A stretch of DNA of 64,000 nucleotides from Vandiemenella viatica (GCA_031002005.1 CM061919.1:18051687-18115686), one strand, 5' to 3'. Positions 12,028 to 23,682 are shown, counted from the stretch's first letter. Numbers and translations are program-made. Notes: generated from the letters alone by a model not told the origin.

Positions 12028-13329
12028 TCACACTTTTCTTGTAGCTATTTTGCATTTCCTATTTATTTGATTTCTAAATTGCCCGTACTGCTCTCTTCCT
12101 GCTTCATCCTGAGCATGTTTGTACCTTCTTCTCTGATCCATCAGCTGCAAAATTTCTTCTGTGATCCAAGGTTTTCGGGCAGCTTGTTCCATAAAGCCTA
12201 ATGTTTCTTTGCCAGCTTTCATTATTTCGGTCTTTAATGCATTCCATTCGTCCTCGGTTGAGCTCCTTTCACAGTTAATTCTTAGACCTAAGTCTACCAT
12301 TTCTGCAAATTTTTCTCTTGTGCTAGATTGTTTCAGTTTATTCACTTCCAGTCTGTTCTGCTTATACTGCTTTCTTATTCGCTTGAATTTCAGCCTGCAC
12401 TTCATTACTATCAAATTATGTTCAGAGTCTATGTCTGCTCCTGGGTACGCTTTACAGTCTAGAACTTGATTCCTGAATCTCTGTTTGACCATGATATAAT
12501 CTAGCTGATATCTGCCTGTATCCCCAGGACGTTTCCAGGTGTATATTCTTCTTGAATGGTTCTTAAACAGTGTGTTCGCCACTACTAGCTTATATCTTTC
12601 ACAATATTCTAGCAACCTGCTTCCTCGCTCATTTCTTTCTCCTAGACCAAAACTTCCTACAGTATTCCCCTCCTTTCCTTCTCCCACTATTGCATTCCAA
12701 TCACCCATGATTATTAGATTTTCCTCCCCTTTCACATATTGGATTAATTCTTCAATTTCAGCTTATATTTTTTCTATTTCTTCGTCATCTTCCTGTGACG
12801 TTGGCATATATACTTGTACTAATGTGGTTGGGATGGGCTTAGTTTCTAACCTCATCAAAACAATCCTGTCACTAAACTGTTCATAATAACTCACCTCTTT
12901 CCCTACTTTCTTGTTCATTACAAATCCTACACCAGTGACTCCATTGACAGCTTGTGTGCTAATTATCCTGTGTTCCCCAGACCAGAAATCCTGTGCATCC
13001 TTCCATTTAATCTCACTAATCCCAACAACATCTAACTTAAATTGCTCCATTTCCCTTTTTAAGTTTTCTAACCTACCTGCCCTATTCAGACTTCTAACAT
13101 TCCACGCTCCGACTCGTAGAATGTTTCTATCCATTCTGATGACTCCTCCCTTAGCAGTCCCCACCCAGAGATCCGATTGAAGGACTATTTTACCTCCGGA
13201 ATATTTTACCCAGGAAGAAGCCATCATGATATTATGTAATTTGAGAGGATTAAATGTCCTCGGGATACCCTTTGGGTCTTTAATGCAGTGGTTTCCCGTT
13301 GCCTTCTGCATCCCCATGCCGTTGATCAT
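12028..13329 (-). pseudogene. RTE-like endonuclease domain (5' half of the RTE ORF)
   Basis: Two minus-strand frames (13329-12763 and 12735-12028) make one endonuclease of the exonuclease-endonuclease-phosphatase fold, interrupted by a stop near 12760. Visible motifs are AWNVRSLN, the catalytic ISEIKW, QVYMPT, IIMGDWNAIVG, and YQLDYIMV followed by SEHNLIVMKC. The expected SDH of the active site is read as SEH here, and the right haplotype reads SDH. The region between the endonuclease and the RT (KPWITEEILQLMDQRR) is typical of this group. The domain nicks target DNA to prime reverse transcription. Downstream coding sequence is cut by the I-like insertion at 11904. Confidence 0.85.
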
Positions 13330-13580
13330 TTCTGATTCATCCGCCTTTAGGGGCCGTTTCCAACCCCAGGGGCAAGAGGGTGCCCTGAACCACTCCCCTC
13401 TCTTCCGCCCTCCTTTCGGAGGCCGTTGGCAAGCAGTGGGTGACTCCTTATACCGGGAATCTTTCAGTCGCCAGAGCCTCGTCCGTCCAAACGGGGTGCA
13501 CCACGTGAAGGAGAGGTTGACATTTTGTTGGAAAAGACTAGTATAGTCTCTCCCAAACCCTTACACCCCGTTTTTATCCT

Positions 13581-13589
13581 ATCCTAATG

Positions 13590-13631
<42 letters not shown>

Positions 13632-14200
13632 GATGTATGTTTCCGTATATTTCACTTTTCAGCCACCACTACCTAGCACATATCACTGGTGTTTGTGTGT
13701 GGTAGTAGCATGGCATTTCCTACGGTGCACAACATTGGCTGAATGCCGATAGCAGTGGGGTGTGGGAGATATGGTGGTTTCATTTGATTTTCATATTTCA
13801 GCCAAAGATTTGTGTGTCACTATACTTCTCTCTCCTGCCACAACTACATAGCACATACCATTGGTGTTTGTGTGTGGTAGTAGCATCGTGTCTCCCATCG
13901 TGCACTGTGGTGGTTAGATGTCGGTAGCTATTAGGGTGTGGGAGATATGGTGGTTGAAAGTAGTCGACCTGGGGCACTTTCATATTTCGACCAAAGACGC
14001 ATGTGTCCCTATGTATCATTTTTCAGCCAAAACTGTCTAGCGCAGATCGCTGGTGTTTGTGTGTTATAGTAGCACAGAGTCATTGATCGGGCACAATGTT
14101 GGCCAAATGTTGATAGCTTTGTGAGTGTGGGTGATATGGTGGTTGAAAGTGGTCGATCAAGGATATTTTCTTATTTAAACCAAAGATGTGTGTCCATTTA
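13581..14200 (+). repeat. Helitron-type tandem repeats (left haplotype)
   Basis: After a (TA)n run there are three diverged units of about 180 bases. Each contains a block like ttcagccacaactacatagcacat, ggtgtttgtgtgtggtagtagcat, then gtgggagatatggtggtt. The same units occur in reverse orientation inside the Helitron at 38649-40901, and its terminal sequence matches the 13600-13680 end. This stretch is therefore probably an older, 3'-degenerate relative. The paired locus is 30084-30680. Confidence 0.7.
13593..13627. repeat. (TA)n microsatellite
   Basis: An alternating TA run of about 34 bases. The paired position in the right haplotype (about 30097-30115) is shorter and interrupted, so the length is variable. 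Confidence 0.9.
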
Positions 14201-14800
14201 AAGCATAAAAATAACTTGTAAGTCTTGATTTTCAGCTGTATTTGACTAACCAAGAAATTAATTTGATAAAGGCAAATATATAAGACAAGATGAAAAAAAA
14301 TAATCCAACCATCAAACACGAACCACTATACAAAAACAAAAAATAATGGTTTATTACTCACTGCTCATTATTCCCTCCTTTATTACTTTCTTTGTGTCAC
14401 ACAACTTCCACCAAGCTACGCATGCATCACTCGTTTCACTTATGATCCCATGTTCAATGATTGAAACCATGTCCTCATGATTCCTCTGACTTTTGTATCC
14501 TTGACCCAAAAATGATGACTGCTTGTCGCTGCTCGGCTCGTTTCGGAAACTGTGCCCATAATTTTCATTCATAGATCCACAAAGCTTTACAAATTGTGCT
14601 ATATACCTCAGTTAGTTTCTCATAGTTAAAATATAGTAGATGCTTCGTTAACTGATTTTTAAAATTTGGATGTAATGTGCTACAGTTGAAAGTTCTTATA
14701 CTGTGATGTCAATACATGTCAACTCACAGGTATCTTTTCATACATTGGGTGTACAATCTCGGCATGTCCCCTCTACCCTGTCTAAAAATTTGATTATCAA
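14201..14800. other. Non-coding stretch upstream of the CR1 insertion
   Basis: No gene is supported here. A 72-codon minus-strand frame (14354-14572) exists in both haplotypes, but the differences between them alter the protein, including its end, so I treat it as chance. The right-haplotype equivalent is 30680-31282. Confidence 0.5.
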
Positions 14801-14872
14801 GTCTACTACATCTACATTCATACTCTGCAAATCACAAACATTGTGGGTGGCAGAGGGTGCTAAGCACCAATC

Positions 14873-16636
14873 CTAAACCCGCCCATTCCAATCCCGAATA
14901 GTGCGAGGAAAGAAGGAATACATATAAGTATCAGTACGGCATCTTATTTCTCTAATCTTATACCTCCGGTCATTGCGACCTAAATAGGTTGGCGGAAGAA
15001 GTATTCCATTGCACTCGTAATTTAAATTTTTTCGCATATTCTCCAATAAATTCGAACGCAAGCTATGTCGTCTGTCTTCCAAACTATCCCAGCCCAATCT
15101 ATGTATCAATTCTGTGACGCTTTCATAAGGGCTGTAACAACAAGTCACGAATCTAGCGGTTCTCCTCTGCACCCTCTCAACTGAGTCAATCAGAACCTTG
15201 CGATACGGATCCCAAACCCCACAACAGTAATCCAGATGTGGACGCACTAGTGTTTTATACGCTATCTCCTTTGTTTGAGCATTACAATTCCTCAAAATAC
15301 GACCTATGAATCGTAATTTAGAATTTGCCTTGCCTACGACGGAAGTTATGTGCATGTCCCATTTCATGTTGCTTTGTACGATCACCCCCAGATACTTCAC
15401 GGAATCAACCATGTCAACAGGTGAATTGTTTATTTTGTACTGGTGAACAAACTGATTCTTCTTGTTACTTATCCGCATTGCCTTGCACTTTTTGCAATTA
15501 CGTGTAAGCTGCCATTTACGGCACCACTCGAAAATAGCATCCAAATCACGCTGAATTTCTAAGCAATTGTCGGAGCACCTTATTTCTCTATAGATAACCG
15601 CATCGTCGGCAAACAATCACAACCAGCATTTGACGTTGTCACCTAGATCGTTTATAAATATTAAGAAAAGAAGTGGACCTATTACACTTCCTTGAGGAAC
15701 GCCCGAAGTAACATTTATCTTAGAAGAGGCTTCCCCGTCAACAACGACATACTGTGATCGACCAGTTAGAAAATCCCGTATCCACTCGCAAATCTGAGCC
15801 GAAATACCGTAAGCTCGAATCTTCGCTAAGAGTCGGTTGTGTGGCACAGAATCAAAAGCCTTTTGAAAATCCAAAAAAACTGCATCAACTTGCGAACCTG
15901 CATCGATAACTTTCGTTATGTCTTGGGAAAATAGGGCCAATTGTGTTTCACATGATCTCTTCTTCCGAAATCCGTGTTGACATGGTGTAAGTAACTCGTT
16001 CTCATCTAGAAACTTCATTATGTTCGAGCATATGATATGTTCCAGAATTCTGCTGCAGACCGATGTTAAAGATATGGGTCGATAATTCCAAGGATCACTC
16101 CGATCTCCTTTCTTAAAAACTGGAATTACCTGGGCTATTTTCCAGCTAGACGGTACTTTTCTCTCTTCTAGTGATTTACGGAATATATCTGACAGAAATA
16201 GTTCAATATCCTCCGCGTATTCAGAAAATACTCTTACCGGTATACCATCGGGACCCGGCGCTTTACCCCACTTCAGGAGTTTTAATTGCTTTGCAATTCC
16301 TACGCTATCAATTTCTATCGGACCCATCTCTAATTCCACACGATGTGGTAAAGTGGGGATGTTTACCATGTTTTCTTGCGTGAATGAATTTTTGAATTTG
16401 GTGTTAAATAAGGTAGCCTTGTCGCGGCTGTCTTCAACCTCGCGTCTGTCTTTTATTAGAACTGGATTATTGTTCCCACTACACTTAACTTTTTTTACAT
16501 ACGACCAAAATTTCTTAGGGTTTTCAGTGAGGCTCTTAGAGAGAGAATTTTCATGAAAGTTATTAAATGCCTCACGCATCGCATTCTTAACACGTCCCCT
16601 TATCTTCTCTAACTTATCTAAATCAGTCCGATGCAT
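14873..16636 (-). pseudogene. CR1-like reverse transcriptase with a stop beside the active site
   Basis: One minus-strand frame from 16636 to 14873 carries KAPGPDGIPV, WNYRPISLTSV, FLDFQKAFDSVPH, SGVPQGSVIGPLLF and LFADDAVIY. It continues through the thumb region (RPHLDYCCGVWDP, RVQRRTARFV) to the usual C-terminal FFPRTIRDWN. A single TGA at 15617-15619 falls one codon before LFADD, in the same frame on both sides. With the frameshift at the endonuclease border, this is a two-lesion copy. Confidence 0.88.
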
Positions 16637-17650
16637 CGTCCTTTTGATCGTGCATTTATCTTCCTTTGCTTCTTGAGTAACCTTTTAACCTCCCGTGTAT
16701 ACCATGGGGGATCGTTCTCTTCCCTCATTGTCCGTTTCGGTATATGCAAGTTCATACCTTCCCTGAGTATATATAGGAATCGATGCCACCTCTCTTCAAC
16801 GGTGCCTCCTGCTGCTAAGAAGGTGTGGTAATTATGCCTCAAATACTCTCTAAAACACTCTTTTGAAGCCTTTTCGAATCTGTAAACGATCCTCTCTTTT
16901 CTCTTTCTGCGCGTGGTTGTTAGTTTTACTGTAGCAATTACAACTTCGTGATCACTTATTAAAGCGGTGGTAGAAATAACCGTGAATAGTTCGGGCCTAT
17001 TTGTAACAACTATATCTAAAAATTTTTCGTTACCGTTGAGGCATCGCGTTGGTTCAGTTACGAGCTGTTCAAGATGGTGATCTGAGAAGAGGTCTGGAAT
17101 GATTTCGCAAGCTGCTTTATCCCTGCCCCCAGTAACATGAACGTAATTATTCCAGTCGATATCTGGCAAGTTAAAGTCACCTCCTAGCATTATTGCATGG
17201 TCCGGAAACTGCCGTGCTATAATATTTACATTATTTCTCAAGGCCTCGGTGATATTTACGCTTGCATCGGGTGGACGATAGAACGAGCCTATAACAAGTT
17301 TTGTCCTAGCTACGTTGAGCTTGATCCATATGATTTCGCAGACAGTATGCACATCTATTTCGCTACATGGGCGGTACTTACTAACAGCTATAAATACACC
17401 ACCTCCTTGGGAATGCAACCTATCCTTACGGAAAATGTTCATGTTACTATTAAAAATTTCGGCGGAACTTATATCCGGTTTTAACCAACTTTCCGTGCCT
17501 ATTACGATATCAGCATCTGTACTATGAATAACGTTTTCCAGTTCAGGCTGTTTATTACAAACACTTCTGCAGTTAACTACTAGAACTTTTAATGTTCGGG
17601 ATTCTTTTAAGCTACCCCTAACACGCGGTGCTGAATTTATCTTTGCTGTC
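16618..17650 (-). pseudogene. CR1-like endonuclease domain
   Basis: The minus-strand frame shows KVLVVNCRSVCNK, IGTESWLK, GGGVFIAV, GSFYRPPDAS, LGGDFNLPDIDW and ISDHEVV, the ordered active-site motifs of a CR1/L2 apurinic-type endonuclease. The apparent first Met (17658) lies in host DNA beyond the junction, so the true start is lost. A frame change near 16630 separates it from the RT. All listed catalytic motifs look intact. Confidence 0.87.
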
Positions 17651-17879
17651 CTTCCCATTTGTGTTCTACCTAAAGCAATGCTGTTCTTATAATTCTGAGT
17701 ACAAAGAAGAGAATTCCATAAATTACATGCTTCAATATATGTTGTGTATATTAGTATGCACAGGTGACTTACATCAAGAAATCCTAGTACACTTGTATTA
17801 ATTTCTGGTCCCCAAATAATTTTAAGAAAATTGATAGGGATATTTTTAATTTTTAATACATTGAGGAAGTGAATGTGGA

Positions 17880-19100
17880 AATGGTAATAGCAACAAGAGT
17901 AGTAGGAAAACAGTTGTTATATTGTTAGAGAAAGTTATGGATGGTGAGATCATCCCTGGAAAATTTTTGACGAAGGGCACAAATATTATTTCTCTACACA
18001 GGATGCAGGTAGTTCTGGAACTATAGAGGAATAAACAAAATATAGTAAGAGATCCTTAAGAATGTAATATGTAACAGTGTTGAAAAAGATCTAAGCAGTG
18101 GGACTTCAGACCAGGGAAACCAACAATAGACTTGATATTTGAGATAAGACAGTTGCAGGAAAAAACACAGAGTACAGGGAGGATCTGTTATTAGTATTTC
18201 TTGATATTAAGAAAGCTTATGGGTGCACACACAGGAGAAACATATGGAAAGCCATGGAAAACAGAGGATATCCAAAAGAAAAAAAATCTGTAGTTTGACA
18301 GAATTATACTAGGGAAGTGCAAGATATGTTAAAATAGGGGGACAGAGAAACACATTGGCTGAAGCAAGGAAACAGACTAAAAGAAGAAGTGCCCTCTTGC
18401 CACTACTTTTCATCTTAGTCATGAAACGATTTAATGGAGAAGATGGCAACGGTGATGGGAGAGAAATACCGAAAGGTGACAGTGATTGTGGATGACTTGG
18501 TGATCTGAGATAGTGATGAAGGGGAAATTTAATGTATATTGGCAACAATGCGGATGAATATGTTATGAAATTTAATGTGAAGAAAAGCGAATACATGGTA
18601 ACAACCAGAAAAAAACAGGATTGTGGAAGGATTGTGATGGCAGGAGAAGAGCTGAATAAGGTGAACAGTTTCAAATACCTGAGAAGTGTTGTAAATGGAA
18701 GTGGAAGGAGCAATTGTGAGATAAGTGAAAGAAGGAGGAAAACAGAAGTCATTTTAAAAAGTGTCAGAAGCCTGATATCTAACAAAGATGTGCCACAGAA
18801 AAATAAGGGAGTGATTTATTATATATGTTTCTGTTCTGATGTACTGCATTGGAACCTGAACATTGAAGAAACAAGATATCAGCATGATTCTATTGAGTGA
18901 AATGAAATATCTAAGAGGCAGACAAGAATAGAGAAGATTTGGAATGAAATGGTAAGAGACACAGTAAAAGAGGAACATTTGCAGGAAATGATGGAGAAGG
19001 CCTTAGTAAGATGTTATGGCATGTTATAAGAATAAAGGAACATAGTATACTGAGGAAAATTTGTGAAATGAAGATACAAGGTAAATGGCCAGAAGAAAAG
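17880..19100 (+). pseudogene. Ancient non-LTR RT fossil (left haplotype)
   Basis: Three-frame fragments on + resemble an RT eroded by many stops: a decayed FQTRETNN block, then LLLVFLDIKKAYG with the first catalytic Asp. Later come KVTVIVDDLVI, MVTTRKKQ, NSFKYLRSVVNGSG and IWNEMVRD. The block order fits an RTE-like RT. The same fossil is in the right haplotype at 31515-32780. It predates the haplotype split and lies in the intron upstream of the first visible helicase exon, or in DNA beyond the gene. Confidence 0.65.
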
Positions 19101-19150
19101 CAAGTTTCAATTTGAAAGTAGAGATATCTATTTCATTAAATCATTGTCCT

Positions 19151-20200
19151 CAGTAATTTGTTCAGGTCACTGTATCAAGCTGGAAAGAAAGCATCTTTTT
19201 GTCAGTAAAAAACTATATAGAATTTGGTTTGTCAGTCAACTGTTTACTGAATCTGTGTAACTTCTCTTATTAAACATTAATTGTTCTAATCAAACCCCTT
19301 AGATGCTTCACTCAATTAACATGATAGTTGTGGCTGTAATGTAATATGTATATAAGCGCTTGATATTAAAAGTTCACAACTTTGACAGATATATTAGTAT
19401 TCAAGGTACAACTTAAATCTAGAAAGTGATGACAATTTGACAGCTAGCCCTGTAAAACATAACAGTGTAAGAAATTGTCTTGTTCCTAACTTCATGAGCT
19501 GACACTAATGGTTATGCTGAGAGTCATCCATAACATTCTAGTTCTGAATTGGCTTGTTGTTTAATTCAGTTAGATCAGAATGAGTGCAAAAAATTGGACC
19601 CTTGAAGTATTCCAGGATTGTAATGTAAAATGGCAGGAATTTTCTATTTATTAATGCTCAAGATCTTCAGTCTTACATTAAAGTTGGTGAGATTTGTGCA
19701 ATTCTAGCAGTACATGTTTATTGATGTTAAAGTCTGCCACTTTGACTCACCACAGTAACGGATGAAGCGATGTTTTTGATGGATTCAGCTCTATGCTTCA
19801 ATTAAACACATTTTCACTTAATCTTAGTGCAGGCAAAACCAAAGTGATATAATGTATACAGTTAATTAACACTTGTAAGGTCATTCAGTGTGAGATTTTT
19901 CTGTAATAGAATTTTGTTAATCAGAAGAAGATTTATCAGAAGGTTATCCTGTGAAAAAGTTTACTGGATTAGAATGAGAAAATAATTTATGAAATCGGAA
20001 ATTACTGAATGAACTTCCTCTTGTGGGAGATAATTGGGCATATCATGTGGGCAACCTAGAATATTTCTCAAGAAGAATGAAGGAAGTGCCTATAATCCAT
20101 GAACTGAACTGTTAGAAATCTAAGCGAAATTACAAAAGCAATCGATGCTTGGAACTTCCCACTTTGTGCAAGGTGCTCAAATATTGATACTGATGCGCAA
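19151..20200. other. Non-coding DNA, nothing recognised
   Basis: AT-rich sequence without open frames, splice-flanked exons or identifiable repeats. It matches 32780-33830 in the right haplotype closely, with scattered substitutions and small indels. Confidence 0.6.
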
Positions 20201-20214
20201 TGATCAAAAGAAGT

Positions 20215-20350
20215 GTGCTGTTGTGGTAACACACTCACCTTGCATCCAGATTTTGGTTTTCTATAGTTTCCCAAAATCACTCCAGTTTAATACCAGAATG
20301 GTTCCTTCAAAAGCCCATGGCTGAATTCTTTCCCATTCACCATCGGTCCT
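20215..20350 (+). mobile_element. Old SINE fragment
   Basis: The sequence from gcatccagattttgg through cactccag, ggttccttcaaaagcc and ttctttcccattcaccatc matches the body of the tRNA-derived SINE at 23683-23927, with many changes. The promoter head is eroded. The paired copy is at 33845-33990. Confidence 0.6.
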
Positions 20351-20599
20351 TTCTTGTCTCTAGCAATCCTGACATTGACAAAGTGCAAAAAAGTGTTTGA
20401 AACATTTGCTCCGATGGTTGTTTTCCTTCCTTTGTTTGAAGTGCACTCTCTGTTTGGTAATTAGAGAAACCATTCTGATTGAAGGTTGGTTGGAGATATT
20501 GGAGTTTAACCTGCAGGTTATCTGCATCACAAATTTCTTGTGTCCTATGTACCAGACTATATAATACAGTACTTTCTTGAGTGGGATGGTGGTAGTGAT

Positions 20600-20990
20600 G
20601 AAGAAAGCGTGTAGATGGAACTTCAAAATCTCCAACAAACCTTAGGGCAGAATGGCTTCTTCAACACCAAATATATGGGCACTCCGAACAAAGGAAGGAA
20701 AACAACCATTGGAGCAAGAAGACCTGCCAAAGGCTTTGGCTTGGGTCCGATATGCTGGAGATTGTTTTGCAAAGATGGGTATGATATTGGGCTCACCATG
20801 AGATCAAGGATATCTTCCTCCCACTTTCAAAGATTCGGGATTGGCTTCCACTTGTGGAAGAGGACCTAGTTTAGTTATACCGTTGAGTGTGGAAAATTCT
20901 ACATTGGGCAGACCATCTGTATCATTGACACCCACTGAAGTGAATAAAAGCACAACCTTTCTCTGGGAAAATCTCCATTCTCACATAATA
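20600..20990 (+). pseudogene. Penelope-like element remnant
   Basis: Short frames suggest the RT box WVRYAGD (a decayed YVDD) near 20745. About 150 bases later they suggest a GIY-YIG-like segment containing VECGKFYIGQT near 20890. The frames are broken and the similarity is weak, so this is a tentative call. The equivalent in the right haplotype is 34235-34610. Confidence 0.4.
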
Positions 20991-22400
20991 TTTTCTCACA
21001 AGTACATCTAACATCTCGATTCCTCAAAATCCAACAATATTGCTTCCTGTCTCTGTGCTAGAGCATGTCCAGCATTGTATTAACCCTTTCGCTGCAGATC
21101 CTAGTCATGTCATACCTATACTCTACTTCAGTGCTGATGTCTTAGAAGTCCACTGCAAGTCTTGTCTGCAATAGCCAGTATTCATTAAGTTCAGAGCAGA
21201 AGTGGATATAGCTGTTATCACTTTACTATAGTGTAAATAGGCCTGTTTATAACAAGAGTGTGGTTTCATTATGTGATTTAACCTCTGTGCAAGAGCCAAA
21301 AATATGGCAATAATATTAGTATGTAAAAACAGCTCATGATGTTATCAGTGTGCTGTTGCAACCCATGTTGTAGTTGTGCACATATAAACATGGCACATTG
21401 ATGTTTATTGGTGTGTTACAAGATGGAAGGCAGATGGAAACAGGATATTGTCAACACTAGCTTCCTGTCGTACAGAACTTTGCTTCACAAAAACATTAGA
21501 AACTCACACTTTTTGTCTTACTGATATCATTATTTCAATATTTATAGGAGAATCAAATTGACTATTCTGTCAAAATCAGTTTATAGGTCTGGTGTCCATG
21601 ACAGTGATGAAGTTGCACAATGTTGAATAAAATTTTTGTACCTTTTGACTAGGATATATTTTATTTTACTTTTAACTTTTTTGTTTTTTCAGGTTGTGTT
21701 TGTACATTTCTGTAGTTAAAAATCCTATCCTACTTGCCTGCCCCATTTACTCATTCATTTTATAATACTTGACGTTGATAAATGTCAGCAGCACTGGAGG
21801 AGAAATTATCATTCCAGGTGCACGTGAAATTTTTGGACGTCATTTGCTTGTTTTACTCATATTAATGTTATTTTTTAATTACTGTTAATAATAAAGTGAT
21901 GTTGCATGCAAGGAAATGAAAAAATTGTTCAGCACTGGGGTTGAGTATCTTAATCTTACTTCCACAGCAAAAGGGTTGAGACACTCCTGCATTTGTTTAT
22001 TACCCTATTCAGAATGGCTTAGCATTATGATTTTTTCTGTATATTTTCATGCCCCATGCCAGTACTTACTTAAATAGCTGTGTCTCCTTTGTGGTATTTT
22101 TATTTTATTTTTAATTTATTTTTGCAAATTTGCATATAAACTTATGGCAACAGACAAAAATTTAGTTAATTCACTGCAAAGCAATCATTTCACACTATGT
22201 CGCCAGAGTAAGTTTATTCTTGTTTAATTTCTAGAACTAGTGTATCCTGCATTTGTTATATTCCAGTTCAGTTGATATTATGTATTATATATAATTGCCT
22301 GAAAGAGCATTTGACTCGGGTATGAGAGGTATAAGATCATACTATTGAGGGTGTGGAAAAAAACCTCTTTTTTTTCTTGTTTACACTATTCTGTTGTGTT
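20991..22400. other. Intronic/non-coding DNA, nothing recognised
   Basis: AT-rich, without sustained open frames. It precedes the acceptor site of the first visible helicase exon and matches 34610-36040 in the right haplotype. Confidence 0.55.
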
Positions 22401-22406
22401 GTAGTC

Positions 22407-22441
22407 TGCTGCTGCTGCTGCTGCTGCTGCTACTACTACTA
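22407..22441 (+). repeat. CTG triplet repeat, length differs between haplotypes
   Basis: Eight CTG units followed by several ACT units lie about 40 bases upstream of a splice acceptor. The right haplotype has five CTG units at about 36038-36053. It sits in the intron, just before the branch region of the helicase exon. Confidence 0.9.
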
Positions 22442-22479
22442 TCATTACTGAAGATGTGTTTATTTAAATCATGTTTCAG

Positions 22480-22767
22480 AGATTGCTGGATGATAATGGA
22501 AACCCTCAGCTTCTTTCAGGAATTGTTACTCACTTACATTATCATGAACCTGGGAATCTTATTTTTGTTTATCTCATGCGCAGTGGAGTTTTACATGAGA
22601 TCTGTGTTGTGGAGGAAGACGGAAGAGTTTCAAAAGAAACTCAGCTGAATGTTGTTTTACTCGTCAGCCATCTTTTTACGAATATTCTTGTACATCCAAA
22701 TAAGTGGAATGCTACGTATGATAATTCTGTAGTGGAGTTGCCAAAGCTACCAGAATCTGTGATTAAG
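22480..22767 (+). CDS. DDX60: DDX60-like RNA helicase, internal exon (left haplotype)
   Basis: This 288-base, 96-codon exon belongs to a DDX60-like Ski2-family helicase, a cytoplasmic RNA-binding ATPase linked in vertebrates to antiviral RNA sensing and decay. It encodes part of the region C-terminal to the helicase core. The recognisable block DGNPxxxxGxxxHLHYHEPxNLxFV appears as DDNGNPQLLSGIVTHLHYHE and continues PGNLIFV. The acceptor is tttcag at 22474-22479. The ATG at 22471 is intronic and not a start. The exon ends at AAG and the donor is GC (gcaagt at 22768), a non-canonical GC-AG intron. The next exon follows in phase 0. It differs from the right-haplotype copy by one Thr/Lys change and about two silent changes. 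Confidence 0.83.
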
Positions 22768-22859
22768 GCAAGTATTTAGTCTTTTTTTTTCAATTCAGAC
22801 TTAAGTTTGATAACACCAGATTCACAGTAATAACATATGGATTGTGTTTGTTGTTGCAG

Positions 22860-23016
22860 AAAATTGATTACTACAACCAGGAAGTAAAATTCTTGTTTGA
22901 TCATTACTTCCGCTGTGTTGCAGCTGAGTGCTCGAAAAGCTTGGGGGATGATAATGTACTTCCATTATCGAAACTGGTTGTTGAGCCAGAGCTGGCGTTT
23001 AAGCCTCAGAATGAAG
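22860..23016 (+). CDS. DDX60: DDX60-like RNA helicase, next exon (left haplotype)
   Basis: A 157-base exon after the acceptor ttgcag (22854-22859). It reads KIDYYNQEVKFLFDHYFRCV and ends with LAFKPQNEG, with one base of the last codon left over before the donor gtaaaa at 23017. This phase matches the exon at 50526 exactly (G plus gc makes Gly). Joining it instead to a second copy of the upstream exon would break the frame. The only coding difference seen from 36481-36637 is silent (tcg/tca). Confidence 0.82.
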
Positions 23017-23189
23017 GTAAAATTTTCTGAAACCAAAACACATTAATATTTATTATATTACTTAATTTAATGGATGCATTGTATCAAATTAGATTTCTTT
23101 AGCCTTCTTCAATATGTCTGACCAGAAGCTCCATTTCTGAAAAGTTCATACCAGATGAGAGTGGAAGGCACTGTAATTTTTTAAATTCA

Positions 23190-23305
23190 CTTGAGGCAAA
23201 TGCCAGTATGATTTCTTCAAAAGGTCATGGCCAAATTCATTCCCCACAATCTCTCTCAGAACGAGTGACCTTACTGACTCTTAAAGCCAGAAGCAGGAAA
23301 GGAAT
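23190..23305 (+). mobile_element. SINE 3' fragment
   Basis: The stretch aggcaaatgccagtatg, then cttcaaaaggtcatggcc, then aaattcattcccc matches the central and 3' body of the SINE at 23683-23927. The tRNA-like head is absent. The paired copy is at 36815-36915. Confidence 0.65.
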
Positions 23306-23682
23306 AATAGATAAAAAAAAATGGAGTGCTGGAAGACAGCTCACAGCCTCTTTGCAAAAAGAGGGATGTTTTTTGAAAGTATGTATTAAGTACGTATGCA
23401 TATTTCTTCCTTCCCTCCTTTAGTCTTAAAAGTTTGATGATTGAGGTCTCGCTGGATTTGACTTGATGCCAGCTTCCACCATCTGCCTCATCACCTGTTA
23501 AGACTACATAACTGGTGCATGTATCAGTGTGTACACGGACAAGAAGTGAAACTTTTGTGGGTCATACACTGTAAGTTAACCTAAAAATTTTGTATCTGCA
23601 TAGCAAAATTTGTTCTCAGAACCAAGAGTTATGTTAAATAGTATTGCATATCATTTTTAAAGTCAGTTACCAAGTTAATTCA

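Larger units (their letters stand above)
4353..13570 (-). mobile_element. Full-length RTE-like non-LTR element, split by a nested insertion
   Basis: Reading the minus strand, the element starts at 13570 and ends at 4353 in an A-run (T-run 4354-4364 on +). It is flanked by a 10-base target duplication, tttttatcct, at 4343-4352 and 13571-13580. An I-like element occupies 5957-11888 inside it, so its own length is about 3.27 kb, normal for an RTE. The product order is apurinic-type endonuclease then RT, with no RNase H. The endonuclease and RT regions both contain stops. The same insertion is in the right-hand haplotype (27947-30073), truncated by the gap. Confidence 0.85.
14804..17650 (-). mobile_element. 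CR1/L2-group retrotransposon, 5'-truncated, private to the left haplotype
   Basis: The right haplotype is uninterrupted at 31283-31286, so the insert is exactly 2847 bases. Only 3 bases (gtc) are shared at the two junctions, so there is no real target duplication, as is common for CR1. The minus-strand 3' end is the short repeat tagatgtagta. The 5' end is cut at the start of ORF2, so ORF1 is missing. It codes for an endonuclease and an RT with one frameshift and one stop. Confidence 0.9.

Noticed and set aside
14354..14572. 72-codon minus-strand frame conserved in both haplotypes (also 30839-31054)
   Set aside because: The few differences in it alter the protein and one changes its end, the opposite of purifying selection. 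There is no family resemblance.
22471..22779. ATG-initiated 102-codon frame starting at 22471
   Set aside because: The ATG is inside the splice acceptor (atgtttcag); the coding part is an internal exon starting at 22480.
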